The notes beneath the pieces were generated by a model. It did no database searches. It was not told the DNA's origin and saw nothing but the letters and a program-made list of their open reading frames with translations. A DNA stretch of 64,000 nt, from positions 1 to 64,000 of the forward strand of contig JAEPRB010000034.1 in the NCBI GenBank assembly GCA_016758965.1, read 5' to 3'. Position 1 is the stretch's first letter, and each line of letters begins with the position of its first letter. Of this stretch, positions 46,357-59,066 are shown one piece after another. The DNA is from Circinella minor (lineage: Eukaryota; Mucoromycota; Mucoromycetes; Mucorales; Lichtheimiaceae). Made by a program: the position numbers and the translations under genes.

Positions 46357-49300
46357 ATGTTGAGTCGTAATACAGCATTACTGCTCTCCCTTATTGCTAT
46401 TATAAAAATATCCTCTTGGTCATGGCAAGACTCACATAATATAAATACACATTTAAGTAAACGATCTCTTTTTGATAGCTCAACACCACAATCACTACAA
46501 CAGATAAACGAGGTATTATATATATATAACTCATTAAAAAATTGTTTTTCTTTTTTTTTTCCTTCAAAGGAAAAGCTCTAATCTAATTCAATTTATAAAC
46601 ATACTAGTGTGATAATGTACATCTACATGAAGATCAATGTACTTTTGTGTTAGAACATTGTACAGATTTCACACCGGGAATAGTTAACTATATTCATTGG
46701 TATTACTGTGCGACTATGTCTTTTCGTCCAGTTATACTTATTTTATTGGTAAAAAATAACAATAAAAATAAATTGCTTATACAATAATGCAAGGATATTT
46801 AATAATACTTTAATTTAATAATGAATTGTGTATATATATATAGTGTCTGTGGTTATTGTTCTTGTTTGGATTTGTAGGAATTGCAGCATCCGATTTTTTC
46901 TGCAAGTATCTCCTTTATTGTTGCATAAAAAAAAATAAGGACGTTATATTAATTTTACTGCAAGATTTGATTCTTTATTATTATAGGCCCGAATTTACAA
47001 ACTATTGCATCTGCATTACATTTATCAGAAAGTTTGGTATGTAAAAAAAAAATCTCTTTCCCTTCTCTTTTTCTTAAAAGAATCATAGAAAAAAAAACTC
47101 ATATTTATTATTTGATTTTAGACTGGTGTCACTTTTTTAGCCTTTGGTAATGGAAGTCCAGATTTATTTTCAACGTTCAGGTAAAGATATGGGTAAAAAA
47201 AAAACAGATTTTTGAGATACAGTGGGGAAAAAAAATGATTTTTGGAAAAAATTTATATATATATAAAAAAAAGAAGTTATGTCATTCAAAAACAAAGTGT
47301 GTGCATGAAAATAAAAAAAATAGCGCAATGAATTCCAACATGGGTTCGTTGGCTTTAGGTGAACTAGTCGGTGCAGCTGCATTTATTGTCAGTGTCGTTG
47401 CTGGGTAAGTCATTATTAAATTTAATTTATTATTATTTTTATTGTTGTTCAAACTATATATGTAATATAGACGCATGGATGGATATGAATAGATATGTTT
47501 TAAAAATAAACTGATAATAATTCGTTGTGTTTAATAGATCCATGTGTGCCATCAAACCGTTTCGAATAAAAAAATTAAGTTTTTTAAGAGATGTCAGTTT
47601 TTTCACTTTGGCCATCTTTGTTGTCATGGCGATTGTTGCTGATGGATTAATATATTTATACGAAGCTATTATCCTTATTCTCTTTTATGTCGTTTATGTC
47701 ATTGTGGTGGTGGGCGGTAATTATTATACGAAACGAAGATCAAATTATCAAAATCTTGTTGAACGGGCACGTTTAGAATATGAAGAAACGGGTCCAGAAG
47801 TGGATAACTTATTAAGAGGCATTCATGTTTGGGATGGTAAAACAAAAAAAAAAATCAGCAATTGTTTTTATTACATATATGTGGATGATGACACTTAACT
47901 GCTAATTGATTATTATTATTTTGAATAGATGAAACTGCTAGAGATGATGAAATGGAATTATATGATGAAGGATTTGAAACAGAAGGATATCACAGTGAAT
48001 ATGTTCGAGGCAGACGAGGAAGTCATCCAAAATTACGTATTAAACCATCTCTCTTTTCAGCTATTGAGGTATATATATATATACAAATACTCGTATAATA
48101 TAACCATACTGGAGTTTACTCAGAGAGAAAAAAAAAGATGACTAAAAGACAATACGGGATGGTACATGATCTTTTTTTTTATTAATAAATGACTAGTTTC
48201 AAGATGTTGTTCAATCTTTGCAAACTGCAAATGCTCGTTCAACAGGTAGAAATACGCTTTTCCGACGACACCATCCACATCAACGAGAAATTTCAGGACA
48301 ATCTGATATTAGTATAACACAAAATGTACCATTAAGTCCACGAGGAACAACAGCAGCAACAGCACCATCTACAACATCAGCAGAACTACCACAAGACGAT
48401 CTTCATTCATACCCATTCCCCTCTACCAGCCGTATTGGACAGCGTCTGCGACTTCCAATTGAAAAATTAGGCATTGATATTCAAGACGTTGCTTTCCACT
48501 TATTCCCATCTCTTCAAAACGTTTCTGATAAATCTATTCTCAGCAAAATTAGCTCCATCATATCTGCACCTGTTATATTCGTCCTTGCAATTACTTTACC
48601 AGTGGTTAAAGAAGATGCTATACAAAAACAATCTTCTGTTGTTTTGGATGATGATGCATTGGCTATGTTACAAGATGTACCGGATAACCCTAGTGCTTCT
48701 TTGGAAATGAATGAATTATCAGAAAGTACATCTGTTTGGAGTCAATGGATGACAGCAACTCAATTATTCTGTGCACCTGTATTTGTTTCCATTGTTTTTG
48801 CTATTAATAATATGGCTAATCCAGCTATCCTGATTCCTGTGGCTGCAGCTATCGGATTAATTACAACAGTTGCCTTTAAATCAACGACTTCTCCAACAAG
48901 ACAGCCACGATTATATTGGATGATGTCTTTTGTTGGATTTGGGATTGCAATGGTGTGGATCTTTGTGATTGCGAATGAAGTCGTGAGTGTGTTGCAAGTG
49001 GTTGGTATGGCATTGGGTATTAGTGATGCTATTTTAGGTTTAACTGTTTTTGCTTTGGTAAGTTGAAAATTGATGGATTGGGGGGGTTTTTTTTATTGTA
49101 TTTTATTCAATTATTTGTTATATATTTTATTTTTATTTTCCATAGGGAAATAGCTTGGGTGATCTCGTGGCAAATGTAACCATGGCGAAAATGGGATATC
49201 CAATGATGGCTATGAGTGCTTGTTTTGGTGGACCAATGCTGAGTAAGTTTGAAACTTTTTTTTTTCGTATCAAATGATTCATATCATTGTTTTACTTGAT

Positions 49301-49595
49301 ACAAAAAATAAAAATAAAAAGAATGCTAAACAAAGACTTCTTTTATAATTTAGATATTATGCTTGGAGTAGGTATTGGAGCAACATATGTTACATCCCAA
49401 CGACATGAGCCTTATCCAATCGAATTATCCAAGACAATTCTTGTATCTGCTATTGGCTTATTAGTAGTACTTATATCATTATTAATTCTCGTACCTCTTA
49501 ACAAGTATAGAATGTCAAGGTTATTTGGATATGGATCAATTGTTATTTATTTATTATGCACAGCCATTAATTTGTATCTTGAAATAACTTCATAA
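46357..49595 (+). CDS. NCLX-like cation/calcium exchanger (11 exons)
   Basis: This belongs to the Na+(Li+)/Ca2+ or cation/Ca2+ exchanger superfamily, closest in layout to NCLX and fungal vacuolar/Golgi relatives. Exons: 46357-46512, 46608-46748, 46844-46901, 46987-47036, 47122-47180, 47324-47404, 47538-47836, 47929-48068, 48197-49057, 49146-49242, 49354-49595. They join to 727 residues. Residues 1-22 look like a signal peptide. A Cys-rich lumenal segment follows (C53, C63, C70). The alpha-1 repeat reads FLAFGNGSPDLFS (about 140-152) and the alpha-2 repeat reads LGNSLGDLVANVTMAKMG (about 614-632), separated by a large hydrophilic loop (about 270-430). Acidic residues in both repeats, needed for Ca2+ transport, are present. 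Exon 3 ends at a GC donor (GCAAGT). Only this choice restores FFCPNLQTIASAL. The organelle cannot be decided from sequence. Confidence 0.89.
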
Positions 49596-49960
49596 TAATA
49601 TTTTGATCTTTATCGCCGCCTGTAAAAAAGTTGTTGGAATTCGGGCTTTCTCTGTGTTACCATCAGCCAGTTAAAAAAAAATATCACACACAAAAGAGAG
49701 AGTGGAGTCTGTTGTACCTTTCTTTTTTCTTTTCTTCTATTGTTTGACGGCTTGGTTTATAAAAAAACATATAAACATAACGCGGGTTATACCTTTTTCT
49801 TCTTTAAAGAGATAAAAACAAAAAACTTACTGTATAACATAGCTACCACCCCTCTCTTTTTTATTTCTTTTTCTTTTTTTTTATTATTATTATTTCATTT
49901 TGAAATCAAGCATTTTTCCTTTTTTATTTTTTTTTATTTTTTATTTTGAATATTTTTTAC
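49596..49960. other. short intergenic region before the Q-rich gene
   Basis: T-rich throughout, ending in long T tracts directly before the next ATG. No gene is present. It is probably 3' UTR plus a compact promoter. Confidence 0.6.
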
Positions 49961-51231
49961 ATGAATAATTACCTTTCCATGGATAGAGCTTCAGAAGCAG
50001 CTGCTCGTGATCTTGCCGAAGTTAGAAAACTCATTGAAGGCATGAGTGCCTTTGTAACGAGTCAAACTGTTCAACAACAACAGCAAACTACTTCACAAAC
50101 GACAGCGGCACCTTCGGTACCAGTTACAAATGCTACTAATATGGCTTCTTCCGATCGACAGCCTACTCCATCATACCCTACTACTCCTACGAGTCAACCT
50201 CAACAACCTCAACAGCAACAATCTCAACAACAACCAGGAAATGCTATGCAACAAGAAACTGCTGCTTTATTAGCTGCTGCTGCTGCCGCTGCTGCTGCCG
50301 CTGTATCGTCTTCTTCTACTACACCTTCGACTCCAGCTATTAGTACAACAAATACTAATAATACCGCCACTACAACAACTTCTACTCCCCAAACAAATAC
50401 ATCCTCGACACCAGCACCTGATACATACAGGTAAAAAAAAATCACATTAACTTTCTTTTTCTTTTCACTTACCACACTCATAGAATTGGTTTCCTTTAAC
50501 CAACAAAAAAAAATTTTTTTTTATCTCTATGTCTATCTATTTAATTTATCTATATATTGAATCTAAAATAATGGATAATAATCAATTATATATATTAATA
50601 GTACACAATTACCAACGAATGGAATTGTTGTCCAAGTGGATCATTTGATGTTTAATCGAACGCTTTATTTCCAATTAGCACGTAAGTTTTGTTTTATGTA
50701 TAGTTATTATAGATTAAATATTACATAATACAATTTATAGGTAGAGTAAATAAAGATGATATATAGATTGATGTTATTTATTATTACTATTACTATTATT
50801 ATAGCGGATGCAACAATTGAACCTCTTATTACTGGACTTCGTCTTTCATTCAATGATAATTCTATTTCTGGGATGGTACTTCAGTATAAAGGATTTGATG
50901 GATTGTGGAAATGTCTTTTGAATCGTAAGTTTTTCTTTATACTTGTTCTTTATATATAATAATTTAAATGTTGATGAACTTTTTCTCTCTCTTTTTTTAT
51001 AGGTGATGATTCGTTAAAGCGTATATTAAAACAAGGGTTTAAAAGTCAAACTATGTTACAAATGAGAGTACCGCGTGAACAAGATTTGTTGAGTGTAAGT
51101 TAAATTAAATTAATGTTAAAGAAGAGTTACAAAAAAAGAGAAGATTGAATTATTAATTAAATAATTATAATATATATTAGTCCGGATATACCGATCGACG
51201 GTTATTGGCATTGACTAAACCTGGTGCATAG
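49961..51231 (+). CDS. unrecognised Q/A/T-rich protein with a conserved-looking C-terminal half
   Basis: Exons 49961-50430, 50602-50681, 50805-50924, 51003-51094 and 51181-51231 join in frame to 270 residues. The N-terminus (DRASEAAARDLAEVRKLIEG) is a probable helix. Residues about 35-155 are low-complexity: Gln-rich, a poly-Ala run, then Thr/Ser/Pro-rich. The C-terminal 115 residues are not low-complexity: NGIVVQVDHLMFNRTLYFQL, then TGLRLSFNDNSISGMVLQY, then FDGLWKCLLNRDDSLKRIL, ending DRRLLALTKPGA. I do not recognise the family. The modular look, a disordered Q/A linker joined to a compact domain, is common in transcriptional or RNA-binding regulators, but nothing proves this. Start is at 49961; ATG at 49979 is nearly as good. 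Clean splice joins support a real gene. Confidence 0.75.
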
Positions 51232-51343
51232 TAGTTATTAGCACTTTAATTTTTCCTTCTTTTATATAAAAACAACAACATATACAAAATATAATACTAC
51301 TACAGCAACATTTACTATACATAAACAAACTATATACAACACG

Positions 51344-51348
<5 letters not shown>

Positions 51349-51398
<50 letters not shown>
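51349..51398. repeat. (CT)n microsatellite, 50 bp
   Basis: A pure TC/CT run about 120 bp downstream of the Q-rich gene, possibly in its 3' UTR. Confidence 0.95.
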
Positions 51399-51402
<4 letters not shown>

Positions 51403-51528
51403 TTCTGATCCATCATATTATCATTTATTAATCCGTACCTTATATGTATAAAAAATGAAATTTTCACTTTTTTCCATCATCATTTTTTTTCTAACAAAAA
51501 ACAAAGTAACGCATTAGTATTTTTATGT

Positions 51529-51738
51529 ATGAATGTAATTACATTAGTTCGAAAGAAGAGAGAAAAAATTTTGGACACGTTTTTGATAGATACTAGTAAG
51601 GAAGGGTTGGTCTGGTCAAATATACAATCAACTAAGCAAGAAAGTATGATACAAACTTTGAAAAGATGGCAGAGAAAGCCAATAGATCCTTTTTTGGCAT
51701 TGGGATATTGCTGGCTCACTGATTATTATAGTAAATAA
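51529..51738 (+). CDS. small ORF, 69 residues, unknown
   Basis: This single open frame encodes a basic peptide with normal amino-acid composition for its neighbourhood: RKKREKILDTFLIDTSKEG, then MIQTLKRWQRKPIDPFLALG, ending CWLTDYYSK. It is not a translation of simple sequence, unlike most short frames here. I do not recognise it. It could be a small gene, a terminal exon or a remnant. There is no clear promoter or partner exon. Confidence 0.25.
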   Translation: MNVITLVRKKREKILDTFLIDTSKEGLVWSNIQSTKQESMIQTLKRWQRKPIDPFLALGYCWLTDYYSK

Positions 51739-51843
51739 AAAAAAAAGATTTCTTGTCTTCCAACTACCTTATTCTACCACCTTTTTGATCCTGGCCACTA
51801 CGTACGTTATAGTAGGGGGTTATTTACAATATAAGATGGAAGT

Positions 51844-52399
51844 TACAGTAGGGCCCCATTAATTTCATCCATGTTTAATTTCAACCCTCGTTAATTTACT
51901 TGTTTTTGCCAGGAATAGTTACAGAACATAGTGCCAGCTTTCACATCCTCTTTATTTTGATTTTCACAATGTTTTTGAGGGCTTGAAAACACGCGGCCTT
52001 ACAAAACATGACTTGAGTAAGGCTTTTATTGGTTCTCTGTGATAAAGAAGTTAAACAAAGTATTTTGTTTAGAAGACAGTAACTGTCTAATCTAGTTGAG
52101 AATCAAGAGAACTATGACAGCTCTACTATAGTACCAATATTGAGTATCTATGATACTCACTTACTTTTAATTCAGTGATTGGTCTTATCACAAAAGCCCT
52201 CAAAGGAATATTAACTATATAATATGATCATATTAGACACCCACTAATATATACATCGATCTATTTTATATTACTATTTTCTGTTAAACTTTTTATCAGT
52301 TTTTGCCTCCAACATAATCCACCGATAATTTCATTCCATCGTTAATTTCACCAAAATAGCCAGAAATGAAGTACATGAAATTAACGGGGGTCTACTGTA
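51844..52399. mobile_element. 556-bp non-autonomous pogo/Tc1-like element
   Basis: The left end TACAGTAGGGCCCCATTAAT pairs with the reverse-complemented right end TACAGTAGACCCCCGTTAAT, then both continue TTCAT. The TIRs are about 25 bp with two mismatches and TA at both tips. AATTTCA-type motifs are repeated subterminally at both ends. There is no open frame of note inside. Confidence 0.8.
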
Positions 52400-55300
52400 T
52401 ACAATGATACGTATTAATTTTGGGAGGAGTATGTGTAAGAAAACAAATGGGGATATACGGTGGTATATTAAATGTTCTAAGTACAGTACAAGATAACAAT
52501 AGAATAAATAAATAAATTAATAGCACTATACATAGAATGAGTAACAATATATCTTAACGGAAATAGAGTTACAGTTAGTCAGATAGATAAAGAAAAAGTA
52601 AAAATAAACAATATTAGTGACGCTACACGTTTACGGCCACCATGACTCGACCGTCAATTGAAAGCCTACAGAACAACTTAATATCACCGTCACGACAAAC
52701 TTCAACATTAGCATACACCAAATATGAGACACATGCCAACATATCAGCACATCAACTCACTCATGACAAAAATACGCCTGTTCACCATAGAACACTTTTA
52801 TACAAGTCTCCATAACTTGGCTCTTGAATGAGAACCTATTGTAGGCAACGCTTCACAACCCATACGACATTTATTGGTCGTTATGACTCTGTTTTTTTTT
52901 TAATTCAAAGCCTAAGTGCTTACCATTTTACAAAGTAAAAAGAAAAAAAATCAGAGCAGCACAACATGGAAGGTGTCAATTCGCCTTAGAATTCTCCTTT
53001 GGTTCGTTATGGCTCTGCTTTAGCCCAGAGAATAATTATTTTAATAAACTCAATATATTTATGCTTTTTTTCTGGAATGTGAAGTATTTTCCGTAATACG
53101 TAATGCAAAACTTACTAATTTAGTGTTATATAAGTAAAGCTCACTCTATACATATAAAACCATATAAAGTGCCTGCAATCTCAAAGGTAACGAAAGACAG
53201 AAGTTAGATTTTTTTGGACAGTAGTAAACACTAAGAAATGTTGTAACCAGAGAAATACAATGCGTTGAAAAGATAAAGATTAAATAGCATTGTCGTCAAG
53301 AGGGAACGGCTTGAACAATAGGTTACATTGAAATAGTGTTGGTGCTACGTACCTAAGGGTGAAGCAGCTAAAAGAAGGTGTATGTGGCGCACGGATGTGT
53401 ATATTCATATTTTTTGTGTCCGTTTTTATTTTACTGTTTGATTACGTATGGTAAATACAGCTTACATCGTAAAAAGTTATCTTATTTTTGTCAAACGAAC
53501 TTTTTTCAAGAAGGTGTAAGGCGAGAACGTTGCCTTTATTTTTTTTACTAGCGGTTGTATATTGAAATAAGAATATTAAGTTATGAGGTTTGACACAAAT
53601 ATCAAGATTCAGATCTTTCTAAAGTAAAAGTAAAGGGTGTGCCGTTGAATCTGAACAATTCGACAAAAAAAATAACTCAAAATCGATTTTCGGGGGAAGG
53701 GGGGTTTCGGCTTTCGTATGTTTCAAAATAACAAAAAAATATGGGGGAGGGGGTACAGGCAGGTCTGTGCTTTCTCGGAGTTGTGCTGTGAAACAACTGA
53801 TAATTATAGGGAGTAAACTAGGAGTTGATATCACTATGTGACAATTGTACTTCTTTATCGTTTACTTCATAATCATTATCCTCTTCAAATTTTATTGATA
53901 CAAGCTTATACTTTACTTAGTAACAACTTCATCTGCGCTGTGCTTTAATTGACGTAAGCCAATAAAAAGAGTTTAAATCAAAACGGTTACGAAAGAAAAA
54001 GTTATAAAAGAGGGTCATTTTTTGCCCCAATTAATTTTTTTTAACAGTAAGCAAAACGGGTTAGGCCATGGCTAGTAGTAGTCCACTTGCTCTTTCGCAA
54101 ACTATTGTTAACTGGTGTTAGCACAACGGCAAGAGTCCCTAGAGATAACCGGCAGTCAGCTATTTAGCCCACTTCCGCTTACGCAAACTTTTGTTACCTA
54201 GTATTGGTCTTTTTTCTTTTATATGCCCTTTTAGTCCCAAGGTCTTCTTTTCTCGCTTTCTTCTCCTCACAGAAGATAAAAATTCAATAAGAAAATGATA
54301 AAAATATTATTATTATTATTATTATTTTATAATAGTAGTAATAGTAATAAGGAATAGTAATAAGTTCTATTCAAAACTTAACTTTTTTTTTGTTGTCCGT
54401 TTTAGTTTTTTTCTGTGGCAACGAAGTGTTTCTCCCTTTTTTTAAGTGTCTGTTTCTGTTGCCATAGTAAATGGGCACAGACATAAAAGCGTTGTTATAA
54501 AAAAGCACGTGTACTTTATTATTGCAAAATGATTTTATGCATAAATATTTTCTTAAAAGGTCTTCACTTTTTTTTTTGTAAATCTGTTTTGTTGGTGGTC
54601 TCTCTCTTGTTTTTTTGTTTTATTTTTTGCGTCTTTTTTTTTTTTTTTGCAAAGTGTCATTTGATTAAAGTAGCTATAATAATAAAAATGTAATTCGTCA
54701 AAGACCTCAATGGGTAGAATCTTTCGAAAGAGGTTTACAGAAAGAGCCAGGCTTTTATGACTTATAATGTTACATTGAGCTTGCGATCGTGACAGCGTAA
54801 AAGTAAGCAACTATGAAAAAATGAAGTTATTTGTATGCGATGGTGCTACTCATTGTGTACACCATCTATACTTTGACATTCTTACTTTGTCCCTCATGAC
54901 CAAGATGCTTTTTTTTGACAATGTTATGATTCAACAACAAGTGGTTTATTGTATGACGGCGACACATAGTACTTTGATAGAACTCGCTGTCTTTTAGATT
55001 GTTTTATCAAGGTTATTCATGTGTCTCTTCTTAATAATTCCAAGTTTAATATATGTTACGAACAAGAACAGATCAATTCCATCTGAAAGGTATGCCATAG
55101 CGCTACATAAATAAGATATAAATAAAACATTATTTTGCAAGAATGTTATAAACTAGATTGTTGTTAAATTATCTTTACCAATTGAGCTGTTTATCAGCAT
55201 TTCTTTTATCTCTTAACGACACATTAAAAATTCTATGTGTTAAAAGGTTATATAATATATATTTATATATTCTGTTGTGCTTTTTCAAACAGCTTGATAG

Positions 55301-55525
55301 TTTATTTCTTGCTCGATGAAATATCACTACGTACTTTCTTACTTTTACTTTCGTTTTGTCATTTCTATATTTTATTCTATTCTACCAACTACCATATTCT
55401 CTGGTACCTTTTTTTCTACACAATTTTTTTTACAATAGCCGCACATACATTTTGGAAAGAAACAGCAGAAGTATTGTCCCAGTTTCTCCAAAAATATTAT
55501 CAAGTGCACTAAATACATACTCAAG

Positions 55526-56226
55526 CACCTCGGCTAAAATGAGTAATAAAAATGAATGGATTTCCATGGATCTGCATGATCATTAATGCCATGAATCTCT
55601 ATGAAACGTGTCACTTCATGGAGATTCATAGATCTATGCAGAATCATAGATATTCAGTCATATCCATTACCTATTTATATACAGATTCATGCAGATTCGT
55701 GGATTTTCAGCACCTAGTGTTCGAATAATATATATTTTACTTTATGAACATATACATTATACTGTAGCTATAACATGGTTGAAACCAGTTCTATTATATT
55801 ATGATAGGCAGTTTGAATAATAAAATTTTATTTTTGTGGGTCATTAACTATATGAGATAATGAGAAAAGTAGTAAAAGAAGTGCGTGGGAATACTACTTC
55901 TCGTCAAACGATTATGGTTTCACGAAGTATAAGTATGCGATTTCATAGATTATCACTCATATTTACAAAGCACGCATTTTCATTCATAATCATAGATATC
56001 TTTTCATAGATATTTGTTCAATTTTATGCAGATTCATATATCACTCAGAGTCATACATTGTCACTCAGATTCATTAAGTTTTGTAATAGAGATTCATGGA
56101 TTTATTTCCATGAAAATGAATGATTATCTTTTTTCATGCATATTCATAGAGAAGCATGATATTTCATAACCCATAATTCATATTCATAGAGAATTAAGCA
56201 ATTCCATGCATTTTTTAGCCGTGGTG
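55526..56226. mobile_element. 701-bp element with short TIRs and many ATTCATAGA-like subterminal repeats
   Basis: The left end is CACCTCGGCTAAAATGAG and the reverse-complemented right end is CACCACGGCTAAAAAATG. The interior is filled with degenerate copies of (G)ATTCATAGAT/ATTCATGGA on both strands, from 55590 to 56190. Arrays of short subterminal motifs are typical of hAT and some other cut-and-paste elements, where the transposase binds them. I saw no clear target-site duplication and no coding capacity. Confidence 0.6.
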
Positions 56227-58067
56227 AAGGAACAAATCTTATTTACCCTACACTCACCAATTTGCACTTAATTTCAACACAACAGTGTTTTTTTTTATTA
56301 ATTTGATACCCTACTACTTGTGTCGTTATCTTAAAATTACAAGACTAATGATGATATCATCTACAGGGTAGTATACTTGTTGATATACACCGACTTTATT
56401 ATAATTACCATTAGTTTGCTCACAAGAACAAATAATATAAAAACTACTTTACAAGCGAGAGAAAATACAACTTTGGTTATGCGAGTAGTAGATGAAAAGC
56501 ACAATTTATTATTTTTCTTAAAAACTGCAACAATCACACATGTAGTTGTAGAGTACCTATTTTTACAGAAAATCGCTGTATTTTTGTGGGGGCCTTCACT
56601 TTCTGAAATATTATACGTAAGTAACATGATTTTTGTGTGATGATATTATCATACGTAGGTACGTAGCTAAAATATCAAATTAATTTAGATTACGTATGAT
56701 TTAAATAAAGTGTCAAATAAGATAAAAGATATGAATAATAATTAAATAATGGTTATAAAAATATATGACGTACATTAATATTAAAAATTGTTTTTGGATT
56801 TTTTTTCCTTTTATAAAATTAATATTTCCCACCAGCTAACAATATAGTAGGTTATGGTGGGGCCATGTGTCTTCTAGAAAATTCAACAAACAAATCGTTA
56901 TACGTACGTATCACATTATGTTATGTTAAGCCATGTTATATTTTCATGGTGTAAATGTACGTTTGTTACGATATATTTTATATGTGTGCTACTACATTAT
57001 GATACTATCCATTAATGCATTATTTTATAATATCAACTTGGCATAGAATGGGTTCATAAAAGAAGCCACTACCTATTGCTAAAAGATTTTACTGTGGAAT
57101 ATAAAACTAGTTAGTCTTAATACCAATATTATGATGGATCTTTTTTTTTCTCTTGATATGTATCTTTAGTAAATCATAAACATGTGATGCAGACATCATT
57201 ACTTGGACCGTGAGTATCAAATGATTAAACTGACTCATAAATATAATAAGAATGTTTCTCTTGTCATCTCACTAAAATGCATGAAGCCTCTCCTTATAAG
57301 TACATAAATATTTTTTTTTTTTACAAAATTAAACTACGACTTTTTCTTTTTATAGTAAAGGTTGTTACCGAGCAAAAAATATAATTTTTGGTACAACAGT
57401 GCTTACAAAATTTTATATCGGAGTTATCATTTAAGCAAGAGAACTGTGCAACAGACTGTATAAGATCGACAACACTTTATGGTTAGTGCTGCGCAACAGT
57501 AACAATAATAATAATAATTCCTATTTTCAGAAAAAATCTATATCGTTTATAACATAATCTACCCATTTCTTTTATCTCTTTCTATGAGGCTAAATACGCC
57601 ACTTTTTACTTTTAAAATAAGGAGTAACAATTTTATTTTAAAATATATCGGAACAAACTTCTATTATATATACGTATAATATAGAACAAAATGTACTAAA
57701 ATCCCTCAAAGGCGTACAAATATGCAGGTTTCGCCATTGTGAACTGATGTTATACAATTCCATTATCTCTATTTTTTTCTCTAAATAGTAATTTATCAAT
57801 CACTGGTTTTTTTTTATGTTATCTATTATACATCAATAATATAAATATAATGTTATTATAGAAAATATATAACAACAATTTTAAATGAATATATATTTTA
57901 GTTCAATTGAATAAGATTGCTATGATGGTTTACTGATATCCGTTTTTCAAAATTATTAGTTGCCCTTACACGAAATGATACGTAATTTGAATTTTGCATT
58001 TAATTTTTAAATAGAACAGGTTATGGATCTCTTGCGTCATTTATATCGATCCATGGCTAAAGTAATA

Positions 58068-58129
58068 AAAAATAACATGAGCGTTTTTGTTTGTTCCGAA
58101 AAATAACATGAGCGTTTTTGTTTGTTCCG
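58068..58129. repeat. two exact tandem copies of a 31-bp unit
   Basis: Copies 58068-58098 and 58099-58129 are identical (AAAAATAACATGAGCG, then T5-GTTTGTTCCG). The duplication is recent, in intergenic DNA. Confidence 0.92.
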
Positions 58130-59066
58130 TCATTTCGCCGACGACAGCACATCAAATGATAATAATATATTTTTTATCGTTCAGCAAGTTAATATTATCA
58201 TTATACGAATGATCAATGTCGTTGTTTTATTTATCATCATTGCCCTTTTCCCTTTTTTACTGTGAAAGGTAAATATATATTGCTTTCTATCATTATTCTT
58301 ACTTGATGTTTAATTTCACATTAGAGTCTCGTTGATATCATACAAACATAAAACTTCATCTCTTTTAATTTTATGAAATATGATTTCCGCAAAGAAAAAA
58401 AAAAGATTTCTGTGAGGAAACACAGAATGAGAGAATTTCAGAGGGATAATAATAATCTCTATTATGGAAAAAAAACGATTAAAATGAATTGCAGAATATA
58501 CTAAACAAACAAACTGGTATTTTTTTTTGTAGTAAAAGTCACATACCATATTATTATTACCATAGTTACAATTGTTACTCATATCATATCGATTTTCTAC
58601 GTACAAAAAAATAATGTCATCAATAACAGAGTAGTAATAGCTTATATCTTGTGATGAATTATTCTTTCTTTCATAACAATCCAAGAACTTTTAGCTATTT
58701 TACTTATCATTCAATATATTTACATAATGGTTAAATTATATATGCCAATTAGATTTACGGAGATATTCAAAATATACCTTAAATTATAAACTTCTCTTTT
58801 CCTTCCGGCGAAAAAAAAGCATACTAAATGAAAACACAAAAGTCTATTTTTTTTTTAGTCCACGTATCAATGTTTTCATTTCATACGGAACACATTTTAT
58901 AATAATTAGTTTTTCTATATATTTTCTCCGTACTTTAGAGAACAAAGCCCTGGATAAATAATTACTAAGGCTTGTTATATGTTATTATGTGTTGTATCAA
59001 ATATTAATGTGAGAAGCCAATTATACGAAATGGGATTTTATTGACATTCTTTGAAGCGTTCCCAGG

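Noticed and set aside
50224..50481. 85-residue minus-strand frame with Val and Ala runs
   Set aside because: Antisense shadow of the poly-Ala and Thr-rich coding repeats of the 49961-51231 gene.
58316..58684. 122-residue minus-strand frame
   Set aside because: Low-complexity Tyr/Asn/Phe/Ile composition from AT-rich DNA with no partner exons.
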